Position numbers and translations under genes: made by a program
From: Aeromonas simiae
Lineage (GTDB): Bacteria; Pseudomonadota; Gammaproteobacteria; Enterobacterales; Aeromonadaceae
Direction: 5' to 3'
DNA: 44,887 nt
Assembly (NCBI RefSeq): GCF_000820125.1
Contig: NZ_CDBY01000062.1
Span: 1 to 44,887, forward strand
Notes under the pieces: generated by a model
The model's database searches: none
What the model saw: the letters and a program-made list of their open reading frames with translations, nothing else
What the model was told of the DNA's origin: nothing
In this document: positions 43,816-44,887 of the stretch, piece by piece
How positions within the stretch are numbered: position 1 is the stretch's first letter
Layout: each line of letters begins with the position of its first letter

Positions 43816-44887
43816 ATGAACAGACGCAAACTGGTCGAGATCACCGGCATAGTGCAGGGGGTGGGCTTTCGCCCCTTCGTCTACGGCCTGGCCCACGCCC
43901 GCTCTTTGAGCGGTTGGGTGTGCAACGACGCGCACGGCGTCACCCTGGAGGTGCAGGGGGACGAGCCGGCTCTGGACGACTTTCTGCACGCCCTGACCCA
44001 TGCGCTGCCGCCGCTGGCCCGCATCGACCGCTGCACCGTGACCGATAGGACGGTGCTGCCGGACGAGCGCGGCTTTGCCATCCGCCAGAGCCAGCCGGCC
44101 GGGGATGCCTGCGCCTGCATCTCGCCGGATCAGGGGGCCTGCCCCGCCTGTCTGGCCGACGTGGCCAACCCGCTTGATCGCCACTACCGCTACCCCTTCA
44201 CCAACTGCACCCACTGCGGCCCGCGTTACACCATCATCCGCCGCCTGCCCTACGACAGGCCGGCCACCGCCATGGCGGACTTTGCCATGTGCCCGCGCTG
44301 CGCCGCCGCCTACCGCGATCCGCTCGATCGCCGTTATCACGCCCAGCCGGTGAGTTGCCCCGAGTGCGGGCCGCAGCTCACCCTGCGCGGGCCGGATGGC
44401 CGGCCGCTGGCCGAGCGTGAGGCGGCCCTGGCGGGGGCGGTGGCCGCCCTGCGCGATGGGGCCCTGGTGGCGGTCAAGGGGATGGGGGGCTTTCACCTGA
44501 TGTGCGATGCCGCCGATGCGGCGGCGGTGGCGCGCCTGCGCGCCCTCAAGCGCCGAGCCCGCAAACCGCTGGCGGTGCTGTGCCGGGATCGGCGCCAGGC
44601 CGAGCCGCTGGTGCAGGCCAGCGAAGCCGAGTGGCAGCTGGCGCTCTCCCAGGCGCGCCCCATCACTCTGATGCGCAAGGGGAAGGCCGCGCTGGCCCCT
44701 AACCTGGCGCCCGGCGTCCCCTATCTCGGCCTCTTTTTCCCCTATACCCCGCTGCACCAGCTGCTGCTCGAGGGTTGCGATCGGCCGCTGGTGGCCACCA
44801 GCGCCAACCGCTCCGGCGCGCCGATCCTGACCGAGGGGGAGGCTGTGCTGCGCGAACTGGGGCACGGCCTCGATCTGCTGCTCGATC
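43816..44887 (+). CDS. hypF: Carbamoyltransferase HypF, 5' part (window ends inside)
   Basis: HypF converts carbamoyl phosphate to the thiocarboxamide on HypE that becomes the cyanide ligands of [NiFe] hydrogenases. The ATG at 43816 opens a frame that stays open to the window edge (357 codons, about half of the usual 750). It shows the N-terminal acylphosphatase domain (GIVQGVGFRPFVYGLA, catalytic Arg and Asn), the zinc fingers with four CxxC pairs (CPACLAD, CTHCGPRY, CPRCAAAY, CPECGPQ) and the start of the YrdC-like nucleotide-binding domain (AVKGMGGFHLMCDA, RKPLAVLCRD, TSANRSG). Its presence implies a hydrogenase elsewhere in the genome. It is partial only because the window ends. Confidence 0.96.
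   Translation, partial: MNRRKLVEITGIVQGVGFRPFVYGLAHARSLSGWVCNDAHGVTLEVQGDEPALDDFLHALTHALPPLARIDRCTVTDRTVLPDERGFAIRQSQPAGDACACISPDQGACPACLADVANPLDRHYRYPFTNCTHCGPRYTIIRRLPYDRPATAMADFAMCPRCAAAYRDPLDRRYHAQPVSCPECGPQLTLRGPDGRPLAEREAALAGAVAALRDGALVAVKGMGGFHLMCDAADAAAVARLRALKRRARKPLAVLCRDRRQAEPLVQASEAEWQLALSQARPITLMRKGKAALAPNLAPGVPYLGLFFPYTPLHQLLLEGCDRPLVATSANRSGAPILTEGEAVLRELGHGLDLLLD

Overview
The window looks like a gammaproteobacterial chromosome, most likely Aeromonas. This is inferred from the gene order rpsU-yqeY-dnaG-rpoD divergent from tsaD, from a PutA without the DNA-binding ribbon-helix-helix domain, from ygiM, glnE, glmS and hypF, and from the strong GC bias at third codon positions. 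Two foreign segments with lower GC interrupt the core: a phage or satellite end at the left edge, and a complete Tn7-like transposon.

Region by region: (1) 1-3900 is the end of an integrated phage-type element (HNH endonuclease, small and large terminase, an HTH protein, then about 500 bases without a gene) abutting tRNA-Ile2 (CAU). (2) 3901-8764, minus strand, holds tRNA-Ile and the macromolecular-synthesis operon rpsU, yqeY, dnaG, rpoD, with an internal terminator before dnaG and a candidate heat-shock promoter at the dnaG/rpoD junction. (3) 8946-22813 holds tsaD, putA, ygiM, a chemoreceptor-like signalling protein, a GNAT protein, glnE, a PAS-GGDEF diguanylate cyclase, a DeoR-family regulator and glmS. 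(4) 22838-43420 is a Tn7-like transposon of 20,583 bp at the classical attTn7 site, 24 bp after the glmS stop. It has TGTGGG/CCCACA termini, a 5-bp target duplication GGGGA, TnsB-site repeats at both ends and intact tnsABCDE. (5) 43421-44887 holds the displaced glmS terminator, a non-coding stretch and the 5' part of hypF.

The most interesting content is the transposon cargo. After a broken HTH gene (two in-frame stops) comes a tightly packed operon of eleven same-strand genes, 31023-42770. It encodes what looks like a self-contained chaperone machine: a GrpE-like protein, a divergent 830-residue Hsp70 with an extra domain between its ATPase and substrate domains, a single-module AAA+ ATPase without a protease domain, and a zinc-ribbon protein with a degenerate J-like segment lacking HPD. 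Interleaved with these are seven further proteins: a single-pass peptidoglycan-binding protein with four 47-residue repeats, a second single-pass protein with the same N-terminal motif, two secreted proteins, a soluble unknown, an RDD membrane protein and a small two-helix membrane protein. Two pairs of the membrane proteins share near-identical N-terminal peptides (KGFxGLSxLVSDVD and MAYEDPNAPS), which could be recognition tags for the chaperone/AAA machinery. I do not recognise this set as a characterised system. I propose it as a mobile proteostasis, envelope-stress or defence module; the function is inference.

How the genes work together: TnsD (TniQ) would direct insertion into glmS and TnsE is the alternative targeting factor (conjugating plasmids in Tn7), so the element should move both vertically and between cells. 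TnsA and TnsB carry all expected catalytic residues, so the transposon looks active.
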